Counted from the stretch's first letter, positions 16,643 to 26,061 are shown. The stretch: DNA of 64,000 nt from Mycobacteriales bacterium (GCA_035533475.1 DATLTS010000032.1:1-64000); one strand, 5' to 3'. The notes: generated by a model not told the origin, from the letters alone. Numbers and translations: made by a program.

Positions 16643-18918
16643 CAGCGCACCCCGGCCCGGGGGTGGGCGGCCACCGGCTGGGCTGCAATGCGCGCGGCGC
16701 CGGTGCGCCAGTCCTCGATCGGCCAGCGGCCCCGGCGAGCCGCGCGGTAGAGCGCGACGTCGGGGTTGACCGCGACCGGGTGACCCACGGCCCGCAGCAT
16801 CGGCAGATCCGAGTGACTGTCCGCGTAGGCGTAGCTCGCGGCGAGATCGAGCCGCTCGATCGATGCGTAGCGTCGCAGCCAGGCCGCGCGACCCTCCCCC
16901 ACGAGCGGGGGGGAGGCCAGGAAACCGGTGGCGCGGCCGCCCGCGTCGAGTGAGAGATCGGCGGCGACCACATCGTCGAACAGCGGCTGCAAAGGGCGGG
17001 TCAGCGGCCGGATCGCCCCGGTGATGAGGACCGTGCGATGACCCGCGGCCCGGTGCTCCCGCACCCGGCGCAAGGCGGTCGGGGACACCCGGGAAAGCAC
17101 GAGGTCGGCCACGACCTCGTCGACCAGGTTGTCGAGCTCGGCCAGGGCGGCGCCGGCATAGCGCCGGTAGACGGCCCGGAGGAAGGCGCCCCGGTCCCGG
17201 CGCTCGGCCCGCAGATATCCGGGGAGCCGAGTGGCGAGCGAGCGCAGCTCGTCGAGGCGCCTCGCGCCGTTGAGCTCGCCGAACCGGAGCCACAGGTAGG
17301 ACTCCACGACGTTGGAGGACAGCAGAGTGCCGTCCATGTCGAAGGCCGCCAGGATCTCCCCCCCGGCCGGCAGGCCGCGAGCAACGGCAGCCGGCCGGGC
17401 CGGGCGACTCGACATCATCGCGCGCATCGACCCGGCGACGCTCGGACAGTGCACGTCGACGATGTAGCGCGGCCAGTCGACCGCCGCCGTGTCGAAGCCG
17501 AACGCGGCCCGGTCTTCGGGCTCGAGCGAATTGTGCAGCGCGAGCGTGCGGTCGTCGGTGAACACGAGCTCGGTCTCGACGTACGGCCGGTACAGATCGT
17601 GGTAGCGGCGAAGGAACTCGAGCCGCTGCTTCTGCCGGTCCAGGCTGCGCGCCGCCTCCCGAACCCGGGTCGACCGCGGCAGCCGGCTCACCACGGAATC
17701 AGCCGCCGCATGGGCCCGCTCGCTCGAACGCAACACCCGCTCGACACTGTCCCCGCCGGGCCATCGCCAGGTGGGGAGCCGGGCGGCGCCCCGGCCGGGC
17801 TGCTCGAACGGGTGCGCCTCGAAGTAGGTCCGGACGTGATCGTGCAGGTGACGGAAGGTCAGCGGGTTCCGGGCACCCGAACTCACGTGGTAGTAGGCCC
17901 GCCCACCGGGCTCCGGCGGGTGCGCCGCTACGGCGAGCAAGGCGCCCACCACATGGTCGACCGGCACGATGTCGGCGATGGCGTCGGGGGCGGCCGGGAA
18001 TTCCGGGAGCTCGCCCCGACCGTAGGCCAGGATGATCGGCTCGGCCATCTTGAAGCCCTCGATCCAACCCGGGTATGGCCGCTCGAGGGCCGATTCGATG
18101 ATCGACGGTCGGACGATGGACACGGGCCACTCGCCGGTCAGCTCTTCGACGGCCCGCTCGCCCAGCGCCTTCGTGAACGTGTACACATCCGTCCAGCCGA
18201 GCGAACGGGCACGCTCCCCACCGGCCGCGACGAGTCGCTCGCGCACCCAGTTTCGGCGCAGCCGCTCCGCGTCGGTCGCCGTGGTGATCGGGCCGGACCG
18301 CCGGTGATCGCGCTCCGCCTGCTTGTGCAGCGCGGCCAGCCGCGAGGGGGAACGCGACGCATCCTCGATCGCCGTCCGGAGCCGCCCCGCGGCGGCCGTC
18401 TCCTCGCGCCAGTCGACCTCGTGGTCGAGGCTGGCCTCGGGCACCGCCCCGCGCCGGCGACCGGAAACGTACGCCGTCGAGACGTGGACGTAGTGGGGTC
18501 GGGCCCCGGCGTCGGCGAGCGCCCGCAGCAATGCCTCGGTGCCTGACACGTTGGTGGCGAAGCCCTCATCGATCGGCGGGTCGAACGAGACGTCGCCCGC
18601 GCAGTGGATCACCACGTCGACGTCGGCCGGGAGCGGTGGCAACGCGGCGAGCTCACCTTCCAGGACGGCGACCCGGGCGTCGAGAACGGCTAGCCGGTCC
18701 CCCCCGCCGGCCCACCCCGCGAACGCCGCCTTCCCGACGAGCTGGTGCAGCCGGTCCCGCCCGGACTGGCCGGGCTTCGGCCTGATCAGGACGCTGACCG
18801 CGACCTCGGGCAGGTCGGCGAGAAGGCGCGCGAGCAGCGCCTCGCCGACGAAGCCGGTCACGCCGGTGAGGAGGACCCGCTTGCCGGCCAGCCTCTCCCG
18901 AAGCACCCGCACCTCCAA
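16642..18918 (-). CDS. Fatty acyl-CoA reductase-like SDR fused to HAD-IB phosphatase
   Basis: A 758-residue two-part enzyme. Residues 14-340 form an extended SDR with VLLTGVTGFVGEALL, Ser147 (HVSTAYVSG) and Tyr246/Lys250 (YTFTKALGE). This is the male-sterility/FAR branch that reduces acyl-CoA. Residues 440-500 (NSLEPEDRAAFGFDTAAVDW) resemble the FAR C-terminal domain. Residues 522-740 are a HAD-IB phosphatase with FDMDGTLLSS (Asp527, Asp529). It is first in the operon. One protein would therefore reduce an acyl group and remove a phosphate. Substrate unknown. Confidence 0.88.
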   Translation of the reverse strand: MEVRVLRERLAGKRVLLTGVTGFVGEALLARLLADLPEVAVSVLIRPKPGQSGRDRLHQLVGKAAFAGWAGGGDRLAVLDARVAVLEGELAALPPLPADVDVVIHCAGDVSFDPPIDEGFATNVSGTEALLRALADAGARPHYVHVSTAYVSGRRRGAVPEASLDHEVDWREETAAAGRLRTAIEDASRSPSRLAALHKQAERDHRRSGPITTATDAERLRRNWVRERLVAAGGERARSLGWTDVYTFTKALGERAVEELTGEWPVSIVRPSIIESALERPYPGWIEGFKMAEPIILAYGRGELPEFPAAPDAIADIVPVDHVVGALLAVAAHPPEPGGRAYYHVSSGARNPLTFRHLHDHVRTYFEAHPFEQPGRGAARLPTWRWPGGDSVERVLRSSERAHAAADSVVSRLPRSTRVREAARSLDRQKQRLEFLRRYHDLYRPYVETELVFTDDRTLALHNSLEPEDRAAFGFDTAAVDWPRYIVDVHCPSVAGSMRAMMSSRPARPAAVARGLPAGGEILAAFDMDGTLLSSNVVESYLWLRFGELNGARRLDELRSLATRLPGYLRAERRDRGAFLRAVYRRYAGAALAELDNLVDEVVADLVLSRVSPTALRRVREHRAAGHRTVLITGAIRPLTRPLQPLFDDVVAADLSLDAGGRATGFLASPPLVGEGRAAWLRRYASIERLDLAASYAYADSHSDLPMLRAVGHPVAVNPDVALYRAARRGRWPIEDWRTGAARIAAQPVAAHPRAGVR

Positions 18919-18982
18919 GTGTTATTCGCATCCAACCAGCGGAACGGTTCCGCTGGGCCGACCGGGGTTGGTCGGGCGCTCG

Positions 18983-19324
18983 TTAGAGATAAAGACCGGT
19001 GGCGCCGCCCTCGATGCGGTCGGCCGCGACAGCATGCAGGTCCCGCTCCCGAAGCAGCACGTAGAGCACGCCGTGCAACTCCACTTCGGAGCGATCCTCG
19101 GGATCGTAGAGAACCCGGTCGTTCGGTTGGACATTGCGCACGTTGCCGCCGACGGCGACCACTTCGGCCCAGACCAGCCGGCGCCCCATCTTCGCCGTGG
19201 CCGGAATGACGATCCCCGCCGTGGAGCGCCGCTCCCCCGCATCCGCGTCGATCGAGACGAGGATCCGGTCGTGCAACATCCGGATCGGACGCTTGCTCTC
19301 GTCTCTCGCCGCGGTCGGACTCAC
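18983..19324 (-). CDS. GroES-family co-chaperonin-like protein
   Basis: A 98-113 residue protein of the Cpn10 fold. The core MLHDRILVSIDADAGERRST, then GIVIPATAKMG and NDRVLYDPEDRSEVELHG, is typical of GroES relatives found in actinobacteria apart from groEL. I chose the GTG at 19324 because residues KRPIRMLHDR are conserved in relatives; the ATG at 19279 is an alternative. No groEL is adjacent, so it is probably a second, specialised copy. The MFS gene is divergent from it. Confidence 0.8.
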   Translation of the reverse strand: MSPTAARDESKRPIRMLHDRILVSIDADAGERRSTAGIVIPATAKMGRRLVWAEVVAVGGNVRNVQPNDRVLYDPEDRSEVELHGVLYVLLRERDLHAVAADRIEGGATGLYL

Positions 19325-19412
19325 AGCCACGACGTTAGTGCCGGCCGCGGAATACCCCGCGCCGGGTGTGGAGTTGACTCCCTCGTCCGCGGCCAACGAC
19401 GAGGGGGCGAGG

Positions 19413-20994
19413 GTGCGCCAGGGTACCCGGATCGGCGCGGCTCGAGACGCACCCGCGGACGGGATCATCCTGGCGCTCGTCTGCCTCGCCCAGTTCATGG
19501 TCATTCTCGACGTTTCAATCGTCAACGTCGCGCTGCCCTCGATCCGTTCGGACCTTCACTTCAGCCCGATCGGCCTTCAGTGGGTGGTCAACGCCTACAC
19601 CCTCACCTTCGCCGGGTTCCTGCTGCTCGGCGGCCGGGCCGCCGACCTGCTCGGGCAGCGTCGGGTATTCCTGGCCGGTCTCGGCCTGTTCACCGCGGCC
19701 AGCCTGGTGGGCGGGTTCGCCCCGAACGGCACGGCCCTGCTGATCGCCCGTTCGGTACAGGGCCTCGGCGGGGCCGTGCTCTCGCCGGCGACCCTCACGG
19801 TCCTGATGAGCACCTTCCCGGAAGGTCCCCGGCGGGCCAAGGCGATCGGCCTGTGGAGTGCGCTGGCCGGCGCCGGGGGCGCCACCGGCGCGGTCTTCGG
19901 CGGGCTCCTCACCGCCGAGGCGTCGTGGCGCTGGATCCTGTTCGTAAACGTGCCGATCGGCGCCGTCGGGTTGGTCGCGGCCCGGGTGTTCCTCCGGGGG
20001 GACCCGCCGCGCCAGCCGGTGCGAGGTCGGCTCGACCTGCCGGGTGCGGTCCTGGTGACGGCCGGGCTGGTCGTCGCCGTCTACGGCATCGTCAGCACCG
20101 ACCAACACCCCTGGGGCTCCGGCCCTACCCTGCTCACCCTGGCGGCGGCCGCCGCCCTGCTGCTCGGCTTTTTCATCCGCGAGGCCCGGTACGCGCGCCA
20201 ACCGCTGATGCCGCTGCGCGTGTTCCGGTCGAGGTCGGTGACCGGGGCGAACGTGGTGATGCTCGGGATCAGCGGTGCCGTGTTCGCGACCTGGTATTTC
20301 CTGTCGCTGTACATGCAGAACGTGTTGGGGTACTCACCCGCTGCGCGCCGGGGTCGCCTTCCTGCCGCAGTCGCTGGCCATCATCGCCGGCGCCCAGCTC
20401 AGCTCGCGGCTGGTGAGCCGGATCGGGGCCCGGCGGCTGCTGCTGCTCGCTCCACTGTCGTCCGCCACGGGCTTGTTCTGGCTGTCGCGCCTCCCGGTGC
20501 ACGGCAGCTACGTCACCTCCTTGCTCGGGGCGAGCATGCTGACCACTTTCGGCATCGGGCTGGCCTTCACCCCGATCGCGGTCGCCGCCACCTCCGGGGT
20601 GGCCCGTGCCGAGGCGGGGCTGGCGTCGGGGCTGGTCAACACCAACCGCCAGATCGGCGGGGCGGTGGGGTTGGCGGCGCTGGCCACGGTGGCCGCGGCC
20701 CGAGCGCGGAACCTGCTCGGCCCGGATCGGCTCGCCGCCCTGTCCCGGGCGGGCATCGGAACCGGTCGCCCCCCGGCCGCGGTGGCTCAGGCGCTCACGT
20801 CGGGCTACGACCGGGCATTCCTCATCGCCGGGTTCGTCGCGCTGGTCAGCAGCGCGCTCGCGCTCATCATCCCGAGCCATGGCCGTCCGGATACGTGGCG
20901 GTGCGGAACGGCACGATCGTCCGCTGAGGTCAGCCCGCCGCGGCCCCGCGACCCGTCGCCGAGCGCCTGGACTTCGCCGTTCCGGCGGGGGTGA
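19413..20994 (+). pseudogene. EmrB/QacA-type MFS efflux transporter with a frameshift
   Basis: A 14-helix DHA2 drug:proton antiporter. The gene begins at GTG 19413 after GAGGGGGCGAGG. The segments AQFMVILDVSIVNVALPSI, GGRAADLLGQRRVFL and ASWRWILFVNVPIG are the usual family motifs. At a CCC run (20337-20339) the frame breaks: LGYSP is followed by LRAGVAFLPQSLAIIAGAQL only in the +1 frame, implying one extra C. The rest of the transporter is intact. This is either a recent natural mutation, a phase-variable tract or a sequencing error. The 3' end overlaps the WS/DGAT gene. Confidence 0.85.
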
Positions 20995-22441
20995 CCGTGG
21001 CTGCCGGCTTCTGCTCCGCGAGCGCCCGGAGAGCGCTCATCTCCGCGTCCAGTTGCTCGGCCATCCGGTCGAGATCTGGCACCAGTTCGCGGCAGGAGAT
21101 GAACCCGAAGTGCAGTGCCCCAAGGTAGCCGAGCACCGTGATGTTGAGACCTTGACCGTCGGTGATCGCCGACAGGGGGTAGATACCGACGAGTTGAGCA
21201 CCAGCCAGATACAGGGGCCGGTTTGGCCCCGGCACGTTGGAGATCATGAGATTGAAGGGGCGGACCCGCTCGATCAGCCGCAACCGGGCCGCGGCCCGGG
21301 CCGCACGGCCGGCCAAGGCCGGCATCGCGAATTCGTTCACGTCGGCCAGCAGATTCGCCGGGAGCGCCTGATGCTGGTCCTTGGCGGCCCGCATGGCGTC
21401 GTGCGCCGCCCGTAGCCGTTCCGCGGGATCGGAAAGGTGGGTCGGGATCGGCGCGATCATCGTCGACACCCGGTTGCCGAGCGTGCCACTCTGCTCGGTG
21501 GTACGCACCGAGATCGGAACCCCGGCCAGCAGGGCGGCGTCCGGCAGGGCGTCGTGCTCGAGCAGCCAGCGGCGCAGGGCACCCGCGCACAGGGCCATGA
21601 CGACGTCGTTGACGGTCAGCCCGAACGCCACGCGCAGCGGCTTGATCTGGTCGAGCGGGATCCGGGCCATCGCAAAGTTGCGATGGGCGCTGATGCTGCG
21701 GTTGAACGGGGTCGCCGGTGCCCGCAAGGCCGATTGGGACAGGACCGAGCCGTCGTCCCGGCGAAGCAGCCGATCGATCAGCGGCAACCTGGGTCGCGCC
21801 GGCAGGGTGACGAGTCGGGGCACAGATCGGGCCAGGCCGGCCGACATCCGAACGGCCCGCCACGGGTTGCCGGCCAGCGCCCCGAGGCTGCGGGCGAGCA
21901 TTGCCGCCGTGCCGGGAGCGGTCTCGGGAGCCCACTGCGGCGACTCCCGCTCGCCCTCCCGGCCGTCTGGCGCCAGGTCGAGAAGAGCGGTGAGGATGTC
22001 GTTGCCGGACACCCCGTCGATCGCCGCGTGGTGCACCTTCGTGTAGACGGCCTGCCGGCCGCCGGCCAGCCCGTGGATTAGGTAGAGCTCCCAGAGCGGG
22101 CGCTGGCGGTCCAGCGGCCGGGCGTGCAGCCGGACCAGTTGGGAAGCCAACTGCCGATCGTCGCCCGGCGCCGGCAGGGCGAGCTCGCGGACGTGGAACT
22201 CGATGTCGAAGTCCGGGTCGTCGATCCAGTACGGGTTGTCGAGCCCGAGCGGCACCTGAGCCAAGCGTCGACGAAAGGGCGGGATCAGGTGCAACCGAGA
22301 TTCCACGCCCGCGGTGACCCGGTCGAGGGTGAGCGGGCGCCCGGGCGGCGGCTCGAGGACGGCGACGCTACCGACATGTCCGTAGGTGGTCGCGGTCTCG
22401 ATCGAGAGGAACACGGTGTCGAGGCCGGTCAGCTGGTGCAT
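20930..22441 (-). CDS. Wax ester synthase/diacylglycerol O-acyltransferase (WS/DGAT)
   Basis: A 503-residue enzyme that esterifies acyl-CoA to long-chain alcohols or diacylglycerol. It begins MHQLTGLDTVFLSIET as usual for the family. The active-site motif HHAAIDG lies at residues 137-143, preceded by PLW at 115. Downstream hallmarks NDVVMALCAGALRRWL and ISNVPGP are present. I start at the ATG at 22441 rather than upstream. Its position near an acyl-CoA reductase operon suggests wax ester or triacylglycerol storage. Confidence 0.93.
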   Translation of the reverse strand: MHQLTGLDTVFLSIETATTYGHVGSVAVLEPPPGRPLTLDRVTAGVESRLHLIPPFRRRLAQVPLGLDNPYWIDDPDFDIEFHVRELALPAPGDDRQLASQLVRLHARPLDRQRPLWELYLIHGLAGGRQAVYTKVHHAAIDGVSGNDILTALLDLAPDGREGERESPQWAPETAPGTAAMLARSLGALAGNPWRAVRMSAGLARSVPRLVTLPARPRLPLIDRLLRRDDGSVLSQSALRAPATPFNRSISAHRNFAMARIPLDQIKPLRVAFGLTVNDVVMALCAGALRRWLLEHDALPDAALLAGVPISVRTTEQSGTLGNRVSTMIAPIPTHLSDPAERLRAAHDAMRAAKDQHQALPANLLADVNEFAMPALAGRAARAAARLRLIERVRPFNLMISNVPGPNRPLYLAGAQLVGIYPLSAITDGQGLNITVLGYLGALHFGFISCRELVPDLDRMAEQLDAEMSALRALAEQKPAATVTPAGTAKSRRSATGRGAAAG

Positions 22442-22934
22442 TGCAGGCTCCAGGCTCGGGGATGTCGGCGCTGGGTTCAGCGAACACCATGGCGGCACGG
22501 CGCGCCAAACCGGGACGAAGCCGACGGGCCGCGGGACCGCCGGGTCAGCGAACGACGACGCGGACCTGCCACAGGCGTTGGGGCGGCTCGCATGCGGGGT
22601 GCGAGTGTAGACAGGTGAAGTCGGTCATGGCCGTCAGGTCCGCCGTTCCGCGCTCGGTGGCTAGGAACGACGCTTGGGCGGCGGCGGCGATGGGTACGCG
22701 CACGCCGGTAGGACGCGTCCGGCACGACCAGCGTTCCATGGGCTCCCGATGCGTTGGGGGGCGGGGCCGTCGTTGAGCCGACTTTTGTCCAGCCCAATGC
22801 CGGACAAAGCGGGCGCGCTGCCGAGGGAACCGGCGATCGCTGACGCGAGTCTGGTCGATGTGCTTGAAACCGCGACGAGCCGAGCCGATGATGACCGTAG
22901 GGGCCGCGCCCGTGGCACCAAGGCCTGGTGAAAG
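22442..22934. other. Spacer between WS/DGAT and sedolisin genes, with a palindrome
   Basis: No convincing gene. A minus-strand frame at 22545-22739 and a plus-strand frame at 22674-22931 show no domain I recognise. At 22784-22808 two 10-base arms (TTTGTCCAGC and GCCGGACAAA) flank CCAAT with one mismatch. This could be an operator or a hairpin about 125 bases upstream of the protease start. Confidence 0.45.
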
Positions 22935-24170
22935 GTGGCCCCCGTGCGCCGCTTGTCAACGTTCGCGCTCGGCGCGGCGCTGGTTGCCCTCCCCGGCATG
23001 GCCGGGGCGTCGGTTGCCTCCGCGGCTGGTGCGCGCTCGGTCCCGAACAGCCACCGATACGTGCACGTCTGCGCCGCCCCCGCCGAGGGCGATGCGGCCT
23101 GCAACGCCATCCTCGCCGAGACGGTGGACCGGTACGGGCGGCCGACGCCCGCGTCCAGCCCGTCCGGGTTCGATCCGGTCGATCTGATTTCCGCGTACAA
23201 CCTCCCCTCCGCGACGGCGGGCTCCGGTCAGACGATCGCGGTCGTCGACGCCTACAACGACCCGTACGCCGAATCGGACCTCGGCGTATACCGATCCCAG
23301 TTCGGGCTCGCGGCGTGCACTACCGCGAACGGGTGTTTCCGGAAGGTGAACCAGAACGGCGGGACGAAGTACCCGAAGTCGAACGGCGGCTGGTCGCAGG
23401 AGATCTCGCTGGACCTGGACATGGTCTCGGCAATCTGCCCGAACTGCCACATCCTGCTGGTGGAAGCCAGCTCGTCGTCGCTGGCCAACCTCGGGACAGC
23501 GGTCAACCGGGCCGTGACGATGGGAGCGAACGAGATCTCCAACAGCTACGGCGGTAGCGAGTCCTCTTCGGATCCCAGCTACGACAGCGCCTACTACGAC
23601 CACCCCGGAATCGCCATCACGGTGAGCTCCGGTGACGGCGGGTACGGGGTGGAGTATCCGGCGGCATCGCAGTACGTCACCGCGGTCGGCGGGACGAGCT
23701 TGGTGCGCGACTCCGCCACCTCCCGAGGCTGGTCGGAGACGGTGTGGTCGACGTCGCTCACCGAAGGCGCGGGGTCTGGATGCTCCGCCTATGACGCGCA
23801 GCCGTCGTGGCAGGGGAATGTCTCGAACATCACGACCGTCTGCGCTAGGCGGGCGGTCGCCGATGTGTCCGCCGTCGCCGACCCGGCGACCGGGGTGTCC
23901 GTGTACGACTCCTACCGCTACCAGGGGCTGTCGGGCTGGCTGGTGTTCGGCGGCACCTCGGTTGCCTCGCCGATCATCGCGTCGGTGTACGCGCTGGCCG
24001 GGAACGCGGCAGCCGTGACCTACGGGTCCTACCCGTACGGTCAGACCGGGTCATTGAACGACGTGACCTTGGGCTCGACGGCATCGTGTGGCTCGGATCT
24101 GTGTACGGCTGCGCCGGGCTGGGACGGCCCGACCGGGCTCGGCACGCCGAACGGCAGCTCCGGGTTCTAG
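22935..24170 (+). CDS. Secreted S53 (sedolisin-type) serine-carboxyl peptidase
   Basis: A 411-residue exported protease, read from a GTG. Residues 1-31 form a signal peptide. The catalytic pair Glu156 and Asp160 sits in GWSQEISLDLDMVSAICP, oxyanion Asp234 in VSSGDGGYG, and Ser342 in FGGTSVASP. The C-terminal calcium site is marked by GWDGPTGLGTPNG. These enzymes work at acid pH. The usual 180-residue inhibitory propeptide is reduced to about 55 residues, so activation may differ from classical sedolisins. Convergent with hipA. Confidence 0.9.
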   Translation: MAPVRRLSTFALGAALVALPGMAGASVASAAGARSVPNSHRYVHVCAAPAEGDAACNAILAETVDRYGRPTPASSPSGFDPVDLISAYNLPSATAGSGQTIAVVDAYNDPYAESDLGVYRSQFGLAACTTANGCFRKVNQNGGTKYPKSNGGWSQEISLDLDMVSAICPNCHILLVEASSSSLANLGTAVNRAVTMGANEISNSYGGSESSSDPSYDSAYYDHPGIAITVSSGDGGYGVEYPAASQYVTAVGGTSLVRDSATSRGWSETVWSTSLTEGAGSGCSAYDAQPSWQGNVSNITTVCARRAVADVSAVADPATGVSVYDSYRYQGLSGWLVFGGTSVASPIIASVYALAGNAAAVTYGSYPYGQTGSLNDVTLGSTASCGSDLCTAAPGWDGPTGLGTPNGSSGF

Positions 24171-24217
24171 GCCCGGCCCGCGGCGCTGACATCCGCGAGG
24201 GCGTCGCGCGGTGGCCC

Positions 24218-25456
24218 TCAGACGGCGACCTCGTCCAGCGCCACAAACGCCGGCTGCATTCGCCCGATCTCGCTCGCCGACAGCCCGTGGCCCGCGGCGA
24301 TCGTGCGCCACTGCCTGACCGCGTTCACAACCTCCGCGAGCACATTCCGCGCGTCAGTGGGGGCGAGACGGAGCAACTCCGCGACCCCGAGCGCGACCTC
24401 GACTGACGCTGCGTCGTAACCGTCGTCGATGGCGGTGCTGAGGTACTTCGGCCCGGGGTCGGGGTTCGGGTTGAGGTCGAACGCCGGGGAGAGGCGCCAG
24501 GAGTCGCCGCGTTCGTGGAGGAACCCGTGGTTGCGGAGGTGGTCGTCCGTGTTCGAGATCAACACCGAGAACACGATCCGCCGCCACAGCTGATGCAGTT
24601 CCGCGGTCGCACGCGTCGACACTCTCTCGAGGACGTCCGCTATCTCCAGGTAGCTTCGCTGGTCGCCGTCCGACGCCTCGAGCATCGTCATCGCACTGGA
24701 ATACCCGATCCGACGACCGTCCGCGGTTCGGTCGAATCGGTCAACGACGAGCACGTGACGGCCGGCGAGGTTGAGCAGCCGGGACTCGGGGACTGTGATG
24801 CCCGCCGACGCCGCGAGGTCGAGCGCGACCTTCTCCCAGGCCGTCACCGTCCAGGTGCTGTCGTTCGCGCTCGGGAACTTCGCGATGGCCACGCGGCCGT
24901 TCGCGCCGAGCACGTGCGCTTTCGGCCTTGCGCCACCTAGGGAGCTGCCGACATGCACGAGACGCTGAAGATCGGGCAGGTCCGCGGTGTCGCGCTCTGC
25001 CCGTTCGGCGAGGTCGAGCAACGAAGGGAGATCCGTCAGCGCCGGCACGCCCGTGTCGGTGTCGGCCAGGAACGGCCCGTCCTCCTTCCGGAAGCGCAGC
25101 GCCCCCTGCCGGAGGTCGTCGCGGACGCCGAGCAGGAACTCGATTTCCCCGAGGGACCGGGCGGCTCGCCCTTCGGCACGAGCCAGCGCGGCCTCCCGAC
25201 GCTTCATGAGAGTGCGTCCCCACCGGTCGGGGGCACAGTCAGAGAACCCCCCGAACAGCGCCAGGCCGGCGCGGGTCTGGTGCGTGCCTCGGGTCAGCGG
25301 CAACAGCGGGTCCAGCGCGTACGCGCCCGGGTGCGCCAGGAACGACGACTCGTAGGCGAACGCCGCCGACTCGGTGTTGCGACGTCGGCTGGCGTACAAC
25401 GTGCCCGCGAGCACGTCCTGCCCGTCGATCGCGACGTGCACCTGGATGGCCGTCAC
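24218..25456 (-). CDS. hipA: HipA-type serine/threonine kinase toxin
   Basis: A 412-residue protein kinase-like toxin. It contains SSLGGARPKAHV (ATP-binding loop) and the catalytic SNTDDHLRNHGFL, followed by LSPAFDLNPNPD, the metal-binding DLNP. HipA of E. coli phosphorylates glutamyl-tRNA synthetase and induces persistence; the target here is unknown. The start overlaps the end of hipB by four bases. All catalytic motifs are intact, so the toxin is probably functional. Confidence 0.93.
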   Translation of the reverse strand: MTAIQVHVAIDGQDVLAGTLYASRRRNTESAAFAYESSFLAHPGAYALDPLLPLTRGTHQTRAGLALFGGFSDCAPDRWGRTLMKRREAALARAEGRAARSLGEIEFLLGVRDDLRQGALRFRKEDGPFLADTDTGVPALTDLPSLLDLAERAERDTADLPDLQRLVHVGSSLGGARPKAHVLGANGRVAIAKFPSANDSTWTVTAWEKVALDLAASAGITVPESRLLNLAGRHVLVVDRFDRTADGRRIGYSSAMTMLEASDGDQRSYLEIADVLERVSTRATAELHQLWRRIVFSVLISNTDDHLRNHGFLHERGDSWRLSPAFDLNPNPDPGPKYLSTAIDDGYDAASVEVALGVAELLRLAPTDARNVLAEVVNAVRQWRTIAAGHGLSASEIGRMQPAFVALDEVAV

Positions 25457-25788
25457 GTGGACCTCCGGTGGCGGACCCGCTCAGGCAGCGCCTCGTCGGC
25501 ACGCACCCGACCGATGTCGGTCGAGTACGGGTCGACGGCAACAGAGAGCATGTCGAGCACACCGAGCGCCCGGGCGACCCTCAACAGATTCGCCAGATTG
25601 GCGCCACCGCCGTTCTCGAGCCGGGTGACCGTGCTGGCACCGACGCCAGCGCGGTCGGCCACTTCAGCCACGGTGAGGCGCCGGAGGCGCCGCCAGGTCG
25701 CCAGGTCCTCACCGATCTTGTGGAGGGCGCGCGTGACCGTCGCCGGGGCCTTCGGCGGGACCTTCGCCGGGGCCTTCGTCGGGGCCAC
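25453..25788 (-). CDS. hipB: HipB-type XRE antitoxin/repressor
   Basis: A 111-residue protein with a Cro/CI helix-turn-helix (LTVAEVADRAGVGASTVTRLE, residues about 38-58). It has an unusual Ala-Pro-Lys-rich N-terminal tail (APTKAPAKVPPKAPATV), and its C-terminus should contact HipA. It lies upstream of hipA, the normal order, and probably represses the operon through the inverted repeats in front of it. Confidence 0.9.
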   Translation of the reverse strand: MAPTKAPAKVPPKAPATVTRALHKIGEDLATWRRLRRLTVAEVADRAGVGASTVTRLENGGGANLANLLRVARALGVLDMLSVAVDPYSTDIGRVRADEALPERVRHRRST

Positions 25789-25802
25789 TCACGCCTCCCA
25801 AG

Positions 25803-25850
25803 TCACATGTCATTATTGACGTCCTAAGAGGCTTAGTCAATCATTTGTGA
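25803..25850. promoter_or_regulatory. hipBA operator with nested inverted repeats
   Basis: Just upstream of hipB lies an AT-rich element. ATTATTGAC (25812-25820) and GTCAATCAT (25836-25844) match as an inverted repeat in 8 of 9 positions. Between them is a perfect small palindrome CTAAG-AGG-CTTAG (25824-25836), and outside them TCACAT/TTGTGA. This is the likely HipB binding region. Confidence 0.5.
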
Positions 25851-25891
25851 TGTCTCAAGAGGCGCTTCCGGAACGGACTGGCCAAAACGGG

Positions 25892-25928
25892 GACCGCCCC
25901 GGCCACGCTCTGCGCGGCCGGGGCGGTC
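25892..25928 (-). terminator. Rho-independent terminator of nrdJ
   Basis: A perfect 13-bp stem (GACCGCCCCGGCC, 25892-25904; GGCCGGGGCGGTC, 25916-25928) closes an 11-base loop. On the minus strand it is followed by CCCCGTTTT, a short U-tract. It lies about 130 bases past the nrdJ stop. Confidence 0.8.
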
Positions 25929-26061
25929 TTGGTCGTTATGACGATCGTGGTTCGCCGGTGAACCTCATAAGGAAGGCCGGTTGCGAGCCGACCGTCCGTT
26001 TTGCCGCGATCCCACTGTCACGGCGCGAGCAGTGAGCGTGTCCTCCCGGCGAGTACCGCCA

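Noticed and set aside
22545-22739. 64-residue minus-strand frame upstream of the protease
   Set aside because: No ribosome site, no domain and no coupling to neighbours.
22674-22931. 85-residue plus-strand frame ending at the protease start
   Set aside because: Composition follows the GC-rich background and the segment contains the palindrome; not convincing as a gene.
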